Shown here: positions 7,351 through 15,191 of the stretch, one piece after another
Layout of the letters: each line of letters starts with the position of its first letter
Position numbering within the stretch: the stretch's first letter is position 1
Origin: Saprospiraceae bacterium
GTDB lineage: Bacteria; Bacteroidota; Bacteroidia; Chitinophagales; Saprospiraceae
DNA: 64,000 nt
Assembly (NCBI GenBank): GCA_028285545.1
Contig: JANQPA010000018.1
Coordinates: 62,001-126,000 of the forward strand
Direction: 5' to 3'
Made by a program: the position numbers and the translations under genes
Notes under the pieces: generated by a model
What the model was told of the DNA's origin: nothing
Seen by the model: only the letters and a program-made list of their open reading frames with translations
Database searches by the model: none

Positions 7351-9864
7351 TTAAGATTGATTTTCGTCAGTTCCTTCAGTTTGTGTTTCAGTTTCATTGG
7401 TTTCATCACCATTATCGTTTTCTGGAATAATAGTAACGTCAGCAATTTCATCTTTATCCAAACGAATAATTCTTACCCCCTGGGTGGCACGACCCAGAAC
7501 GGATACCGTTTCCACAGGGGTACGTATCACAATACCCTGTTTGGTAGTAATCATCAGATCATCAGAATCTGTAACTGATTTAATGGCTACTACTGGTCCA
7601 TTTTTTGCGGTTACTTGAAGCGTTTTTACTCCCTTTCCTCCTCTGTTGGTTAATCTGTATTCCTCTATGGGAGAGCGTTTTCCATATCCTTTTTCGGAAA
7701 GAACAAGAATGGTGTGGCTTTCTTTTTCCTCAGAGCCTATAGATACCATGCCGACCACAGCATCTGACCCATCATTATTTAGAGATATTCCCTTAACCCC
7801 GGCTGCATTCCTTCCCATAGGGCGAACTTTACCCTCATTGAATCGGATGGCATTGCCATTTTTAGCTGCCAAAAATATCTCATTCTCTCCATTACTTAGA
7901 CGTGCTTCTAGCAATTGGTCACCTTCATTTATCGTAATAGCATTAATTCCATTGCTTCGAGGTCGTGAAAAAGCTTCCACTGAGGTCTTTTTTACCATTC
8001 CTTTGCGAGTACAGAAAATGATATAGTGATTATCCAAAAATTCTTTTTCCCTCAGGTCCTTAATTTTAATATATGCTTTCACCTTATCCCCCTTAGGAAT
8101 TTGTAGAAGATTTTGGATCACCCTTCCTCCGGCTGTCTTAGCAGCCTCAGGAATTTGATAAACTCTCAGCCAATGACAACGACCTTGCTCTGTAAACAAG
8201 AGTAAATAGTTGTGGTTGGTAGCAACAAATAAGTGTTCGATAAAATCTGTATCTCTGGTTTTACTTCCTTTGGAACCTCTGCCTCCCCTACCCTGAGTTC
8301 GGTATTCGGTTGCAGGAGTTCTTTTGATATAGCCAAGATGAGAAATCGTAATGACAACCTCTTCATCTTTGATCATGTCTTCTATGCTAATATCGCCCTC
8401 TGCAGCAGTAATGTCGGTGCGTCTTTCATCGCCATAGGTGTCCTTAATCTCAAGTAATTCCTCTTTAATAATGTTCCTTTGAAGTTCATCGCTGGCCAGG
8501 ATGGCTTTAAGTTCTCCGATCAACTTTTTAATCTCCTCATATTCTTCCTTGATTTTTTCGCGCTCCAGGCCAGTCAGCTTTTGAAGTCTCATATCCAAGA
8601 TGGCTCTTGCCTGAATTTCAGAAAGTTGAAACTCCTGCATTAATCCATTTCGTGCTTCTTCAACCGTTTTAGAAGCCCGAATAAGTTTTATGACTTCATC
8701 AAGGTGGTCTAGGGCAATGAGCAAGCCTTCCAAAATGTGGGCCCTCTCTTCAGCTTTTCTCAGATCATATTGAGTTCTGCGAACAATGACCTCTATTCTG
8801 AAATTAATAAAATGCTCAATAATTTCTTTCAGGCCTAAAATCTTAGGTCTTCCATTTACTAAAGCAACATTATTTACTCCGAAAGAAGATTGAAGAGCGG
8901 TGTATTTATATAACTGGCTCAAAACAATCTGGGCCATGGCATCCCGTTTCACTTCTACCACGATGCGCATCCCGTTTCTATCGGATTCATCTCTAACATC
9001 ACTAATACCAGGAATTTTCTTATCGGCCATTAATTCAGCAATCTTAGCTACTAGCGAAGATTTATTTAACTGATAAGGAATTTCATTGATTATTATGACC
9101 TCACGGCCGGAAGGTGTTTGTTCTATATTTGCTCTTCCCCTAACGACTACTCTACCTCTACCTGTGTGGAAGGCCTCCCTAACACCAGACAAGCCATAGA
9201 TAATACCTCCGGTAGGAAAATCTGGGGCTTTAATATATTGCATCAATTCATCAGTAGTGATTTCTGGCTGGTCAATAGTGGCAATTATTCCATCTACAAC
9301 TTCAGAAAGGTTATGTGGCAACATATTTGTAGCCATCCCTACAGCTATGCCACTTGCTCCATTAATCAGCAAATTTGGTAAACGCGTAGGTAAAACTGTT
9401 GGTTCCTCCAGTGAATCATCAAAATTCAAGGCAAAATCAACCGTTTCCTTTTTTATATCTGCTAGTATTTCCTCACTAATCTTCTTTAGACGGGCCTCCG
9501 TATACCTCATTGCGGCAGGACTATCACCATCTACAGATCCAAAGTTCCCTTGCTTGTCAACCAAGGGATATCGCATAGACCAGGGTTGAGCTAATCTTAC
9601 CATGGTATCATAAACAGAGGAGTCACCATGAGGGTGAAATTTACCAAGCACCTCTCCCACTATACGAGCAGACTTTTTAAAAGGTTTATTATAGGTAAGC
9701 CCTAATTCATACATTCCATAGAGCACTCTGCGGTGGACTGGTTTCAAACCATCTCTTACATCTGGCAAGGCCCTTGAAACAATAACCGACATAGAATAAT
9801 CAATGTATGCCGATTTCATCTCATCGGTAATGCTAATGGGAATAATTCTTTGATTCAATGACAT
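7351..9864 (-). CDS. gyrA: DNA gyrase subunit A
   Basis: A subunit of the A2B2 gyrase that breaks and rejoins DNA to introduce negative supercoils. At 837 residues it is complete. The catalytic tyrosine is Y121 in [10 protein letters not shown]. The quinolone-resistance region reads [19 protein letters not shown], with Ser82 and Asp86 at the positions of E. coli Ser83 and Asp87, i.e. wild-type. The GyrA box appears as QGRGGRG at the start of the C-terminal beta-pinwheel, which distinguishes it from ParC. The protein ends in an acidic tail rich in Asp, Glu and Thr. It is divergent from ubiE, with a good -7 box upstream. Confidence 0.98.
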   Translation of the reverse strand: MSLNQRIIPISITDEMKSAYIDYSMSVIVSRALPDVRDGLKPVHRRVLYGMYELGLTYNKPFKKSARIVGEVLGKFHPHGDSSVYDTMVRLAQPWSMRYPLVDKQGNFGSVDGDSPAAMRYTEARLKKISEEILADIKKETVDFALNFDDSLEEPTVLPTRLPNLLINGASGIAVGMATNMLPHNLSEVVDGIIATIDQPEITTDELMQYIKAPDFPTGGIIYGLSGVREAFHTGRGRVVVRGRANIEQTPSGREVIIINEIPYQLNKSSLVAKIAELMADKKIPGISDVRDESDRNGMRIVVEVKRDAMAQIVLSQLYKYTALQSSFGVNNVALVNGRPKILGLKEIIEHFINFRIEVIVRRTQYDLRKAEERAHILEGLLIALDHLDEVIKLIRASKTVEEARNGLMQEFQLSEIQARAILDMRLQKLTGLEREKIKEEYEEIKKLIGELKAILASDELQRNIIKEELLEIKDTYGDERRTDITAAEGDISIEDMIKDEEVVITISHLGYIKRTPATEYRTQGRGGRGSKGSKTRDTDFIEHLFVATNHNYLLLFTEQGRCHWLRVYQIPEAAKTAGGRVIQNLLQIPKGDKVKAYIKIKDLREKEFLDNHYIIFCTRKGMVKKTSVEAFSRPRSNGINAITINEGDQLLEARLSNGENEIFLAAKNGNAIRFNEGKVRPMGRNAAGVKGISLNNDGSDAVVGMVSIGSEEKESHTILVLSEKGYGKRSPIEEYRLTNRGGKGVKTLQVTAKNGPVVAIKSVTDSDDLMITTKQGIVIRTPVETVSVLGRATQGVRIIRLDKDEIADVTIIPENDNGDETNETETQTEGTDENQS

Positions 9865-9889
9865 ATTTTTTACTTTTCAGAAAGGCATG

Positions 9890-9897
9890 CAAAGATA
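9890..9897 (-). promoter_or_regulatory. -7 promoter box of gyrA
   Basis: The minus strand reads TATCTTTG, an exact TAnnTTTG match, 25 bp upstream of the gyrA ATG. About 21 bp further upstream is TTTA, a one-base variant of the -33 TTTG. Confidence 0.55.
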
Positions 9898-10117
9898 ACA
9901 AAAATTGAATCTTTTTTGTAAAAATTGCAGTCTTGTTGCTAACAGTCGAAAGCGATCTGAAAAGAAGGTCTAAAACAATTACCTTGCGGCAACAAACAAA
10001 GCTTAATCTCAGTTGTTATTGCCAAAGTTTATATCAGTACCAATGTTAGCAGATCGCCTGCTTTTTTATAAAAATTTTTGTATTAAATAATATATAAAGA
10101 TAAACAAAATACTCCAC

Positions 10118-10846
10118 ATGCCGAAACAAGTGACACCATATAAAACAGAGGAAAGTAAAAAGAATCAGGTTCGTCAGATGTTCAATAATATTGCTTTCAG
10201 ATACGATTTCCTTAACCGTTTGCTGTCAATGGGAATTGATAAAGGATGGCGTAAAAAGGTAATCGCTCTAATAAAGAAAAAGGAATCTCTAAATATACTG
10301 GATATCGCCACTGGCACTGGTGATTTGGCCCTTGAATTGGGGCAGGCCTTACCAAAAGCTAAAGTAATTGGTTTGGACCTGGCACCCCAGATGCTGGAAA
10401 TTGGCCGGCAAAAGGCACAAAAAAAAGGAATGTCAGAATCTATTTCGTTTATTGAAGGTGATGCAGAAAACCTCCCTTTCCAAGACAATAGCTTTGATGC
10501 CATCACTGTTGCATTTGGAGTACGCAATTTTGAGACACCACTAAAAGGTCTCAAAGAAATGAATCGGGTGCTCAAGCCGGGAGGGCAATTGATCGTTCTG
10601 GAATTTTCAAAAACCAGGTCAAAATTCTTTAAGGGAATATTTAATTTTTATTTCAAATACATTTTACCGCAAATTGGACGTTTAATCTCCAAAGATGCAA
10701 GAGCCTACCAATATCTATATGATTCTGTGCAGGCTTTTCCATCAGGAAATGAATTTTTAAACCTTTTAGATCAATCAGGATATCGCGCTGAAAAGTGGAT
10801 ACCATTAACATTTGGCGTTTGTTCCATCTACTACGGAGAAAAATAA
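10118..10846 (+). CDS. ubiE: Demethylmenaquinone methyltransferase
   Basis: SAM-dependent C-methylation of demethylmenaquinone, the last step of menaquinone synthesis, acting at the inner membrane face. The 242-residue protein has the family signatures NIAFRYDFLNRLLSMGIDKGW near the N-terminus, motif I ILDIATGTGDLALEL, and VAFGVRNFETPLKGLKEMNRVLKPGG (read as two adjoining motifs). Because Bacteroidota generally use menaquinone, the MenG function is the likely one. It is followed after 8 bp by porT, so the two are probably co-transcribed. Confidence 0.96.
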   Translation: MPKQVTPYKTEESKKNQVRQMFNNIAFRYDFLNRLLSMGIDKGWRKKVIALIKKKESLNILDIATGTGDLALELGQALPKAKVIGLDLAPQMLEIGRQKAQKKGMSESISFIEGDAENLPFQDNSFDAITVAFGVRNFETPLKGLKEMNRVLKPGGQLIVLEFSKTRSKFFKGIFNFYFKYILPQIGRLISKDARAYQYLYDSVQAFPSGNEFLNLLDQSGYRAEKWIPLTFGVCSIYYGEK

Positions 10847-10854
10847 CATCACAC

Positions 10855-11586
10855 ATGTACTTGAAAACTAATTCCTTAATTGGTAGAACATTGTTATTAC
10901 TGGCTTTTTTATTAACTGTTCAAATTTCTTTTGCACAAAAATTTGGTGGAAACGGTAATTACAATTTTTTGGATTTTCAACAGAAACCCTATTATTTCGG
11001 GATTACTCTTGGGATTAATAGTTCAAGCTTCACCCCATTTCGTTCTTCTGAATTTATCCAAAATGACAGCATTCTGGCCATTGAAGGGGTAAATGGCCCA
11101 GGGTTTAATCTGGGTATAGTAACCAACCTGAAAATTGGAAATTACTTTGACTTTCGGTTTTTGCCAACTTTATCCTTTGCCGAACGACGGATTGAATTTT
11201 CAAGAGATCGACGAATCGGTCCAATTTCTCAAAGACAGATCGAATCGGTTCTGGTAGAAATGCCTTTTCAATTTCGATACAAATCTGCTCCTTTTAATGA
11301 TATTCGATTGTTTTTAATTGCTGGAATCAAATATTCTTTTGATGTGGCCAGTGACTCACGAACCAAACAGGCCGAAAGCCTGCTTAAAATATCACCAAGT
11401 GATTTTTCTGTTGAATATGGGGCTGGAATACAATTTTTCTTCCCATTTTTCATTTTTTCACCGGAATTCAAAATATCCCAAGGCATAGGGAATACATTGA
11501 TTTTTAATTCATCTTTAGAGGAATCTACTGTACTGGAAAAATTATTATCCCGAACCTTTACCATTTCTCTTCATTTTGAAGGATAG
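10855..11586 (+). CDS. porT: PorT-family outer membrane beta-barrel protein
   Basis: A protein of the outer membrane type required for type IX secretion in Porphyromonas (PorT) and Flavobacterium (SprT). The ATG at 10855 gives a good signal peptide (LLLLAFLLTVQISFAQ); an upstream in-frame start would overlap ubiE and destroy it. The mature part is beta-rich, with alternating strands such as PYYFGITLGIN and FEFRYKSAP-like segments, and ends in a phenylalanine-containing strand (ISLHFEG). The ubiE-porT order is, to my knowledge, recurrent in this phylum and supports the call over a generic barrel. The other type IX components are not in the window. Confidence 0.75.
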   Translation: MYLKTNSLIGRTLLLLAFLLTVQISFAQKFGGNGNYNFLDFQQKPYYFGITLGINSSSFTPFRSSEFIQNDSILAIEGVNGPGFNLGIVTNLKIGNYFDFRFLPTLSFAERRIEFSRDRRIGPISQRQIESVLVEMPFQFRYKSAPFNDIRLFLIAGIKYSFDVASDSRTKQAESLLKISPSDFSVEYGAGIQFFFPFFIFSPEFKISQGIGNTLIFNSSLEESTVLEKLLSRTFTISLHFEG

Positions 11587-11588
11587 GA

Positions 11589-11630
11589 AGGGGGAAGTTC
11601 CAAGGAGGAAGTTCGAAGGGGGAAGTTGGA
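11589..11630 (+). repeat. 14-bp tandem repeat directly after porT
   Basis: Three units of 14 bp with consensus AGGRGGAAGTTSSA start 3 bp after the porT stop codon; a partial fourth follows. The units differ at two to four positions but keep strict 14-bp spacing. This is one of the stop-codon-anchored repeats described in the findings. Confidence 0.85.
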
Positions 11631-11644
11631 AGAAGATGAAAAAT

Positions 11645-12238
11645 TTAATTTGATTTTAGGTTTTTCAGTTCAGTATTTACGAATTGAATGACTTCAGGAA
11701 AAAACAAATGGAATTCTTTTGTGAGGTCGGGAAGCTGTTCATTAAGGGTATCTTCGACTCCTTCCAGCCATTCAGGTTTGCTAACTCTTCGACGCATTCC
11801 ACCAAAAGCTCTTTTCATGCCATATATTTCTCTATATCTCACCAGCCAATTATCGGCGATCATATTTGGCAGGCTTCTCCTCCAAGAGTCTGGCATAAGA
11901 TCGAGGTGATCCATTAAAATGGTATATACCTGTTGGGTAAATTCCTCTATTGGTTCGTCAGCATACTCCTTCCAGTGGTTTGCTAAAAGATAATCGTAAT
12001 AAACATCTATTATTGCCGGGGCGTACTTTCGGTGTTTGGAATACAATCGGCGAACACCCTTCAAAACGACAGGATGGCCATCCGTGTAATGATCAATTTT
12101 CCTATGTAATTGCACTCCCCGCTTAATTCCTTCTGAGTAAAAGGATAATTCCTTGTTGCTAATCATATCAGCGATGAAATTACCTACAATGGTTTCTTCA
12201 TCTTTACCAGAAAGGAATACATGTGCTAAAAAGTTCAT
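11645..12238 (-). CDS. Acyl carrier protein phosphodiesterase (AcpH/DUF479 family)
   Basis: Predicted to hydrolyse the 4'-phosphopantetheine group from holo-ACP. The 197-residue protein has the DUF479 hallmarks: MNFLAHVFLSGKDEETIVGNF at the N-terminus with its metal-binding His and Asp, the helix GVQLHRKIDHYTDGHP, and YYDYLLANHW. The fold is an HD-like all-alpha domain. In Bacteroidota the true substrate has not been shown, so the enzyme name rests on E. coli AcpH. It converges with porT, and a TACTTTCG promoter box lies upstream. Confidence 0.85.
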   Translation of the reverse strand: MNFLAHVFLSGKDEETIVGNFIADMISNKELSFYSEGIKRGVQLHRKIDHYTDGHPVVLKGVRRLYSKHRKYAPAIIDVYYDYLLANHWKEYADEPIEEFTQQVYTILMDHLDLMPDSWRRSLPNMIADNWLVRYREIYGMKRAFGGMRRRVSKPEWLEGVEDTLNEQLPDLTKEFHLFFPEVIQFVNTELKNLKSN

Positions 12239-12269
12239 TTAGAAAAAATTTCACGATCACTTAAGAACC

Positions 12270-12277
12270 CGAAAGTA
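12270..12277 (-). promoter_or_regulatory. -7 box of the ACP phosphodiesterase gene
   Basis: The minus strand reads TACTTTCG, matching TAnnTTCG, 31 bp upstream of the ATG. TTTC, one base off TTTG, sits about 20 bp further upstream. A second CCGAAAGTA copy occurs 27 bp away at 12296-12304. Confidence 0.45.
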
Positions 12278-12393
12278 CAGTTTAAGTAGTTAAATCCGAA
12301 AGTAAAAGGATTATTGTGAAAACAAACACTCGGAATCTAAATATAGTTTCTCAGCTTAATGAATTGTTAGGAATATCTTTGATAAGGTTTTAC

Positions 12394-12401
12394 TATATTT
12401 G
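12394..12401 (+). promoter_or_regulatory. -7 promoter box of ychF
   Basis: TATATTTG is an exact match to the Bacteroidota TAnnTTTG box, ending 39 bp before the ychF ATG. A TTTG is present 12 bp upstream, which is closer than the usual 19-21 bp, so only the -7 element is well supported. Confidence 0.55.
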
Positions 12402-12440
12402 CGCCAAATTTTGAGAAATAATATTTAATCCTATATAAAA

Positions 12441-13538
12441 ATGGCATTACAGGCAGGCATAGTTGGGCTTCCCAATGTGGGAAAATCTACTCTTTTTAAT
12501 GCATTAACTTCAGGCAAGGCTCTTGCTGCTAATTACCCTTTTGCAACAAAAGATCCAAACGTAGGTATCATCACCGTTCCAGATACTCGATTGGATAAAT
12601 TAAAAGACTTGGTAAATCCTCAAAAAGTTATTCCTACTACGGTAGAGATCGTGGATATTGCCGGGCTTATTAAAGGAGCAAGCCAGGGAGAGGGACTTGG
12701 TAATCAATTTCTTGCCAATATCCGTGAAGTAGATGCGATCATCCATGTGGTTCGTTGTTTTGAAAATGACAATGTTATTCATGTTGATGGCAATGTTGAT
12801 CCGGTCAGGGATAAAGAAATTATTGATACTGAATTAATATTGAAAGATCTGGATACTGTTGAAAAAAAATTGGAAAAATTGCGCAAGCAGGCAAAAAGTG
12901 CAGATAAGGAAGCTATTCGGGCTGTAGAAACGGCCGAAAAAATAAAAGCCCATCTAGAAACAGGTCAGCCAGGGCGCTCCTGCCCTCTTGATGACGATGA
13001 ATATGCTTTATACCACGACTTGTTATTGCTTTCCAGTAAGCCCATTCTATACGTTTGCAATGTGGATGAGGATTCTGTCAATGAAGGAAATGAACACACT
13101 AAAAAATTTAAAGAAGCCGTTTCTGGTGAAACCGCAGAAGTCATTCTTATTAGCGCAGATATAGAAGCAGATATTGCAGGTTTGGATACTCTGGAAGAAA
13201 GACAAGAGTTTTTGGAAGATATGGGTTTAAAAGAACCTGGTGTCAATAAACTCATTCGTGCCACCTACAAGCTGTTGCGTTTAATCACCTATTTTACTGC
13301 TGGAGAAAAAGAGGTTAGAGCCTGGACCATAACGGAAGGGACAAAAGCCCCGGGCGCTGCAGGTGTCATCCATTCTGATTTTGAAAAAGGATTCATTCGG
13401 GCAGAGGTTATAAAATATCACGATTATGTAGAATTGGGCTCTGAAACTGCAGTCAAGGAGGCTGGAAAATTAGGCGTAGAAGGTAAAGAGTATGTGGTTT
13501 TAGATGGGGATGTGATGCATTTTAGGTTTAATGTTTAG
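12441..13538 (+). CDS. ychF: Redox-regulated ATPase YchF (Obg-family)
   Basis: Universal OBG-family P-loop NTPase that prefers ATP and binds ribosomes; implicated in translation and stress control. The 365-residue length is normal. The G1 motif GLPNVGKSTLFNAL is at residues 8-21, the G3 region DIAGLIKGASQGEGLGNQFL at about 71-90, and the non-canonical G4 NVDE typical of YchF replaces NKxD. A coiled-coil insert (about 130-175) and the C-terminal TGS domain (FTAGEKEVRAWTI onward) are present. It has its own promoter box, and octamer repeats begin at its stop codon. Confidence 0.97.
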   Translation: MALQAGIVGLPNVGKSTLFNALTSGKALAANYPFATKDPNVGIITVPDTRLDKLKDLVNPQKVIPTTVEIVDIAGLIKGASQGEGLGNQFLANIREVDAIIHVVRCFENDNVIHVDGNVDPVRDKEIIDTELILKDLDTVEKKLEKLRKQAKSADKEAIRAVETAEKIKAHLETGQPGRSCPLDDDEYALYHDLLLLSSKPILYVCNVDEDSVNEGNEHTKKFKEAVSGETAEVILISADIEADIAGLDTLEERQEFLEDMGLKEPGVNKLIRATYKLLRLITYFTAGEKEVRAWTITEGTKAPGAAGVIHSDFEKGFIRAEVIKYHDYVELGSETAVKEAGKLGVEGKEYVVLDGDVMHFRFNV

Positions 13539-13561
13539 TTCCCGTGTTCCCGTGTTCCCGT
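13538..13561 (+). repeat. 8-bp tandem repeat starting at the ychF stop codon
   Basis: Three perfect copies of GTTCCCGT begin at the G of the ychF TAG stop codon. They are part of the stop-anchored repeat class. Confidence 0.9.
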
Positions 13562-13616
13562 TGTTTAGGGAGTCCTTTACTATAGGTATAGTTGCTTATT
13601 TGAGTCTTTTTTTGGC

Positions 13617-13675
13617 ACGCAGATATCGCTGATTCCGCTAATGCTTATCTGCGATATTTGCGAAATCCCTGACGA
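13617..13675. repeat. Degenerate octamer mosaic with dyad character
   Basis: This segment can be read as consecutive 8-bp words built on CGCAGAT, CGCTGAT and TCTGCGA variants. Direct and inverted versions alternate (CGCAGATA near the start, TATCTGCG in the middle). It lies in the 236-bp spacer between the convergent ychF and exonuclease genes and is non-coding. The type is reminiscent of CGCAGAT-rich intergenic repeats seen in other bacteria, from memory and not searched. Confidence 0.5.
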
Positions 13676-13739
13676 CCGGAGGTGGTTGCCTGAAAAAAAT
13701 GCTCAAATAAATGGAAAATCTAAAATTTAGCACTACTAA

Positions 13740-13774
13740 TCCCTCTACCCATTACTCAATACTCACTACCCAAA
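13740..13774 (-). repeat. 7-bp tandem repeat directly after the exonuclease gene
   Basis: Read on the minus strand, five consecutive heptamers start immediately after the TAG stop codon at 13775-13777; the consensus of the inner three is ANTGRGT. Stop triplets TAG, TAA and TGA recur in different frames within it. Confidence 0.8.
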
Positions 13775-14326
13775 CTAGTATTTCCATTCATCCAAATACT
13801 TAGCAAAAACTTTAGCAAGATTCTCTGCATCATCAATACCGCGGTGAGCAGTACCTGTAAACTCAAAACCTTCCGTTTTTACAGCTTTGCGAAGCCCTCT
13901 GGGACGTCTTAGGCGTTTAATTTCCTGATATTGACGCTTTAAATTGATATGAGGATCTACCCAATCGTATTCCAGATCATGAAGTTCACAGTCCTGAATA
14001 AGCATTTTTTTATCAAAATTACCCCAGGATGCCAGTAAATAATCTTCATCATCATAATAACCAATCCAATCTAAAAAATCTTCGATGACTTCAGAAAAGT
14101 AAGGAGCACGTTCTACATCAACTTGTCTTATAGAGGTCAGCTCGGTACAAAAAGCAGATAGGAAAGGATTTACAATAGGTTTGATAAATGAATTAAAGCT
14201 GGATTCCACTTCTCCAAATCGATTAATAAGAAGAGCTCCAATTTCAATTATTTCTTGTACCTGACTGTCATTTTTTTGTGCCCAGCAGGTAGCCTCCAAG
14301 TCGTAGATTATAAATTTCACGTGCAC
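13775..14326 (-). CDS. DEDDh-type 3'-5' exonuclease (ERI-1/DnaQ-like)
   Basis: A 183-residue single-domain nuclease of the RNase T/DnaQ superfamily. Exo I is IYDLEAT (Asp and Glu metal ligands, about residues 8-13), Exo II is seen around LASWGNFDKKML (Asp), and Exo III is HRGIDDAENLAKV with the DEDDh His and Asp. The WGNFDKKML and DPHINLK arrangement resembles ERI-1/KapD-type RNA exonucleases more than polymerase epsilon subunits. No in-frame ATG exists, so the start is GTG at 14326 (or the GTG two codons later). It probably acts on RNA or short DNA; the substrate is not known. Confidence 0.82.
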   Translation of the reverse strand: MHVKFIIYDLEATCWAQKNDSQVQEIIEIGALLINRFGEVESSFNSFIKPIVNPFLSAFCTELTSIRQVDVERAPYFSEVIEDFLDWIGYYDDEDYLLASWGNFDKKMLIQDCELHDLEYDWVDPHINLKRQYQEIKRLRRPRGLRKAVKTEGFEFTGTAHRGIDDAENLAKVFAKYLDEWKY

Positions 14327-14410
14327 GTAGTATGAGAGGTGAAAATAGAATGTAAAATATTAACTTAATTTAAAGAAGATTTGTTTCCTTTCTTCCAAAT
14401 AATTCCCAGT

Positions 14411-15190
14411 CTAGGTGGATTTATTTTTTATCATTTCTTTCAGTTCTTGTATTTCTTTTTGAAGAACATCAATTTTTTCTTCTAAAACTCTGTTATTGTC
14501 AATGGTCATTTCATCAACAAATACTGCATTGGCAAGAGACATACCGAAGATTCCGCCTACCAACACTATAATTACAAAATACACCCTGGTAAGGCCAATT
14601 ATCCAATTATTATCTGTTCTGGATGCAATCACATTGGGGATTTCATTCCACCCTTCTATGGTAAACATCTGAAAAATCGAATAGGCCGAAACAAGGGGAT
14701 TACCAAAATACTCAGGAGCAATTCTGGCATAAAGATGGCAGGTGAATAAGGCCAAAAGAAAATTAATGATCACCAATGCCAAAAGAACAAATACGGAAGC
14801 CTGTAAAGCTCGGCCCAAGCCTGACATCACCTGGGTAAGGTTTGGAATAAATCGAATAAATCGAATCAGACGAATTAGGCGGAACAACCTCAGTAAAATT
14901 AACAAAGAAGTATCCGGAACAGGAATTATATGAACCAGTATGGAAGGCAAACTCAATACCACAATGATAAAGTCAAATCGATTCCAACTACTACCAAAAT
15001 ACCCTTTGGGCTTGTAAATGGATATCTTCACTACAGCCTCAATAACAAAATACAGGATAAATAACTGGTCTATTAATTCTAAGTAGGGATTACCGGCAAA
15101 CTGAGGGAAATATATAAGAAATAAAACGATGGTATTGACCAAAATGGCAATCATCACTTTACGTTCATCCAGGAAGAGGTTCTTCAACAT
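14411..15190 (-). CDS. Six-helix voltage-gated cation channel (BacNav/CavMr-like)
   Basis: One-repeat homotetrameric ion channel of the inner membrane. The 259 residues show S1-S6. S4 has arginine at every third position (R101, R104, R107, R110, R113), the voltage sensor. The pore loop carries the filter T177-I-E-G-W181, followed by N-E. The Glu ring (E179) matches NaChBac TLESW channels, but Gly at filter position 4 (G180) matches calcium-selective channels. The C-terminus (about 230-255) is a predicted coiled coil that would hold the tetramer together. The ATG begins 1 bp beyond the acyltransferase stop, so it is translationally coupled to that gene. Ion selectivity is an inference. Confidence 0.88.
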   Translation of the reverse strand: MLKNLFLDERKVMIAILVNTIVLFLIYFPQFAGNPYLELIDQLFILYFVIEAVVKISIYKPKGYFGSSWNRFDFIIVVLSLPSILVHIIPVPDTSLLILLRLFRLIRLIRFIRFIPNLTQVMSGLGRALQASVFVLLALVIINFLLALFTCHLYARIAPEYFGNPLVSAYSIFQMFTIEGWNEIPNVIASRTDNNWIIGLTRVYFVIIVLVGGIFGMSLANAVFVDEMTIDNNRVLEEKIDVLQKEIQELKEMIKNKST

Positions 15191-15191
15191 T

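Noticed and set aside
7357-9589. Several open frames of 60-126 codons opposite gyrA
   Set aside because: All are antisense shadows of a fully conserved gene, without start signals or recognisable domains.
7351-9864. Possible quinolone-resistance substitutions in GyrA
   Set aside because: The residues equivalent to E. coli Ser83 and Asp87 are Ser82 and Asp86, the sensitive forms.
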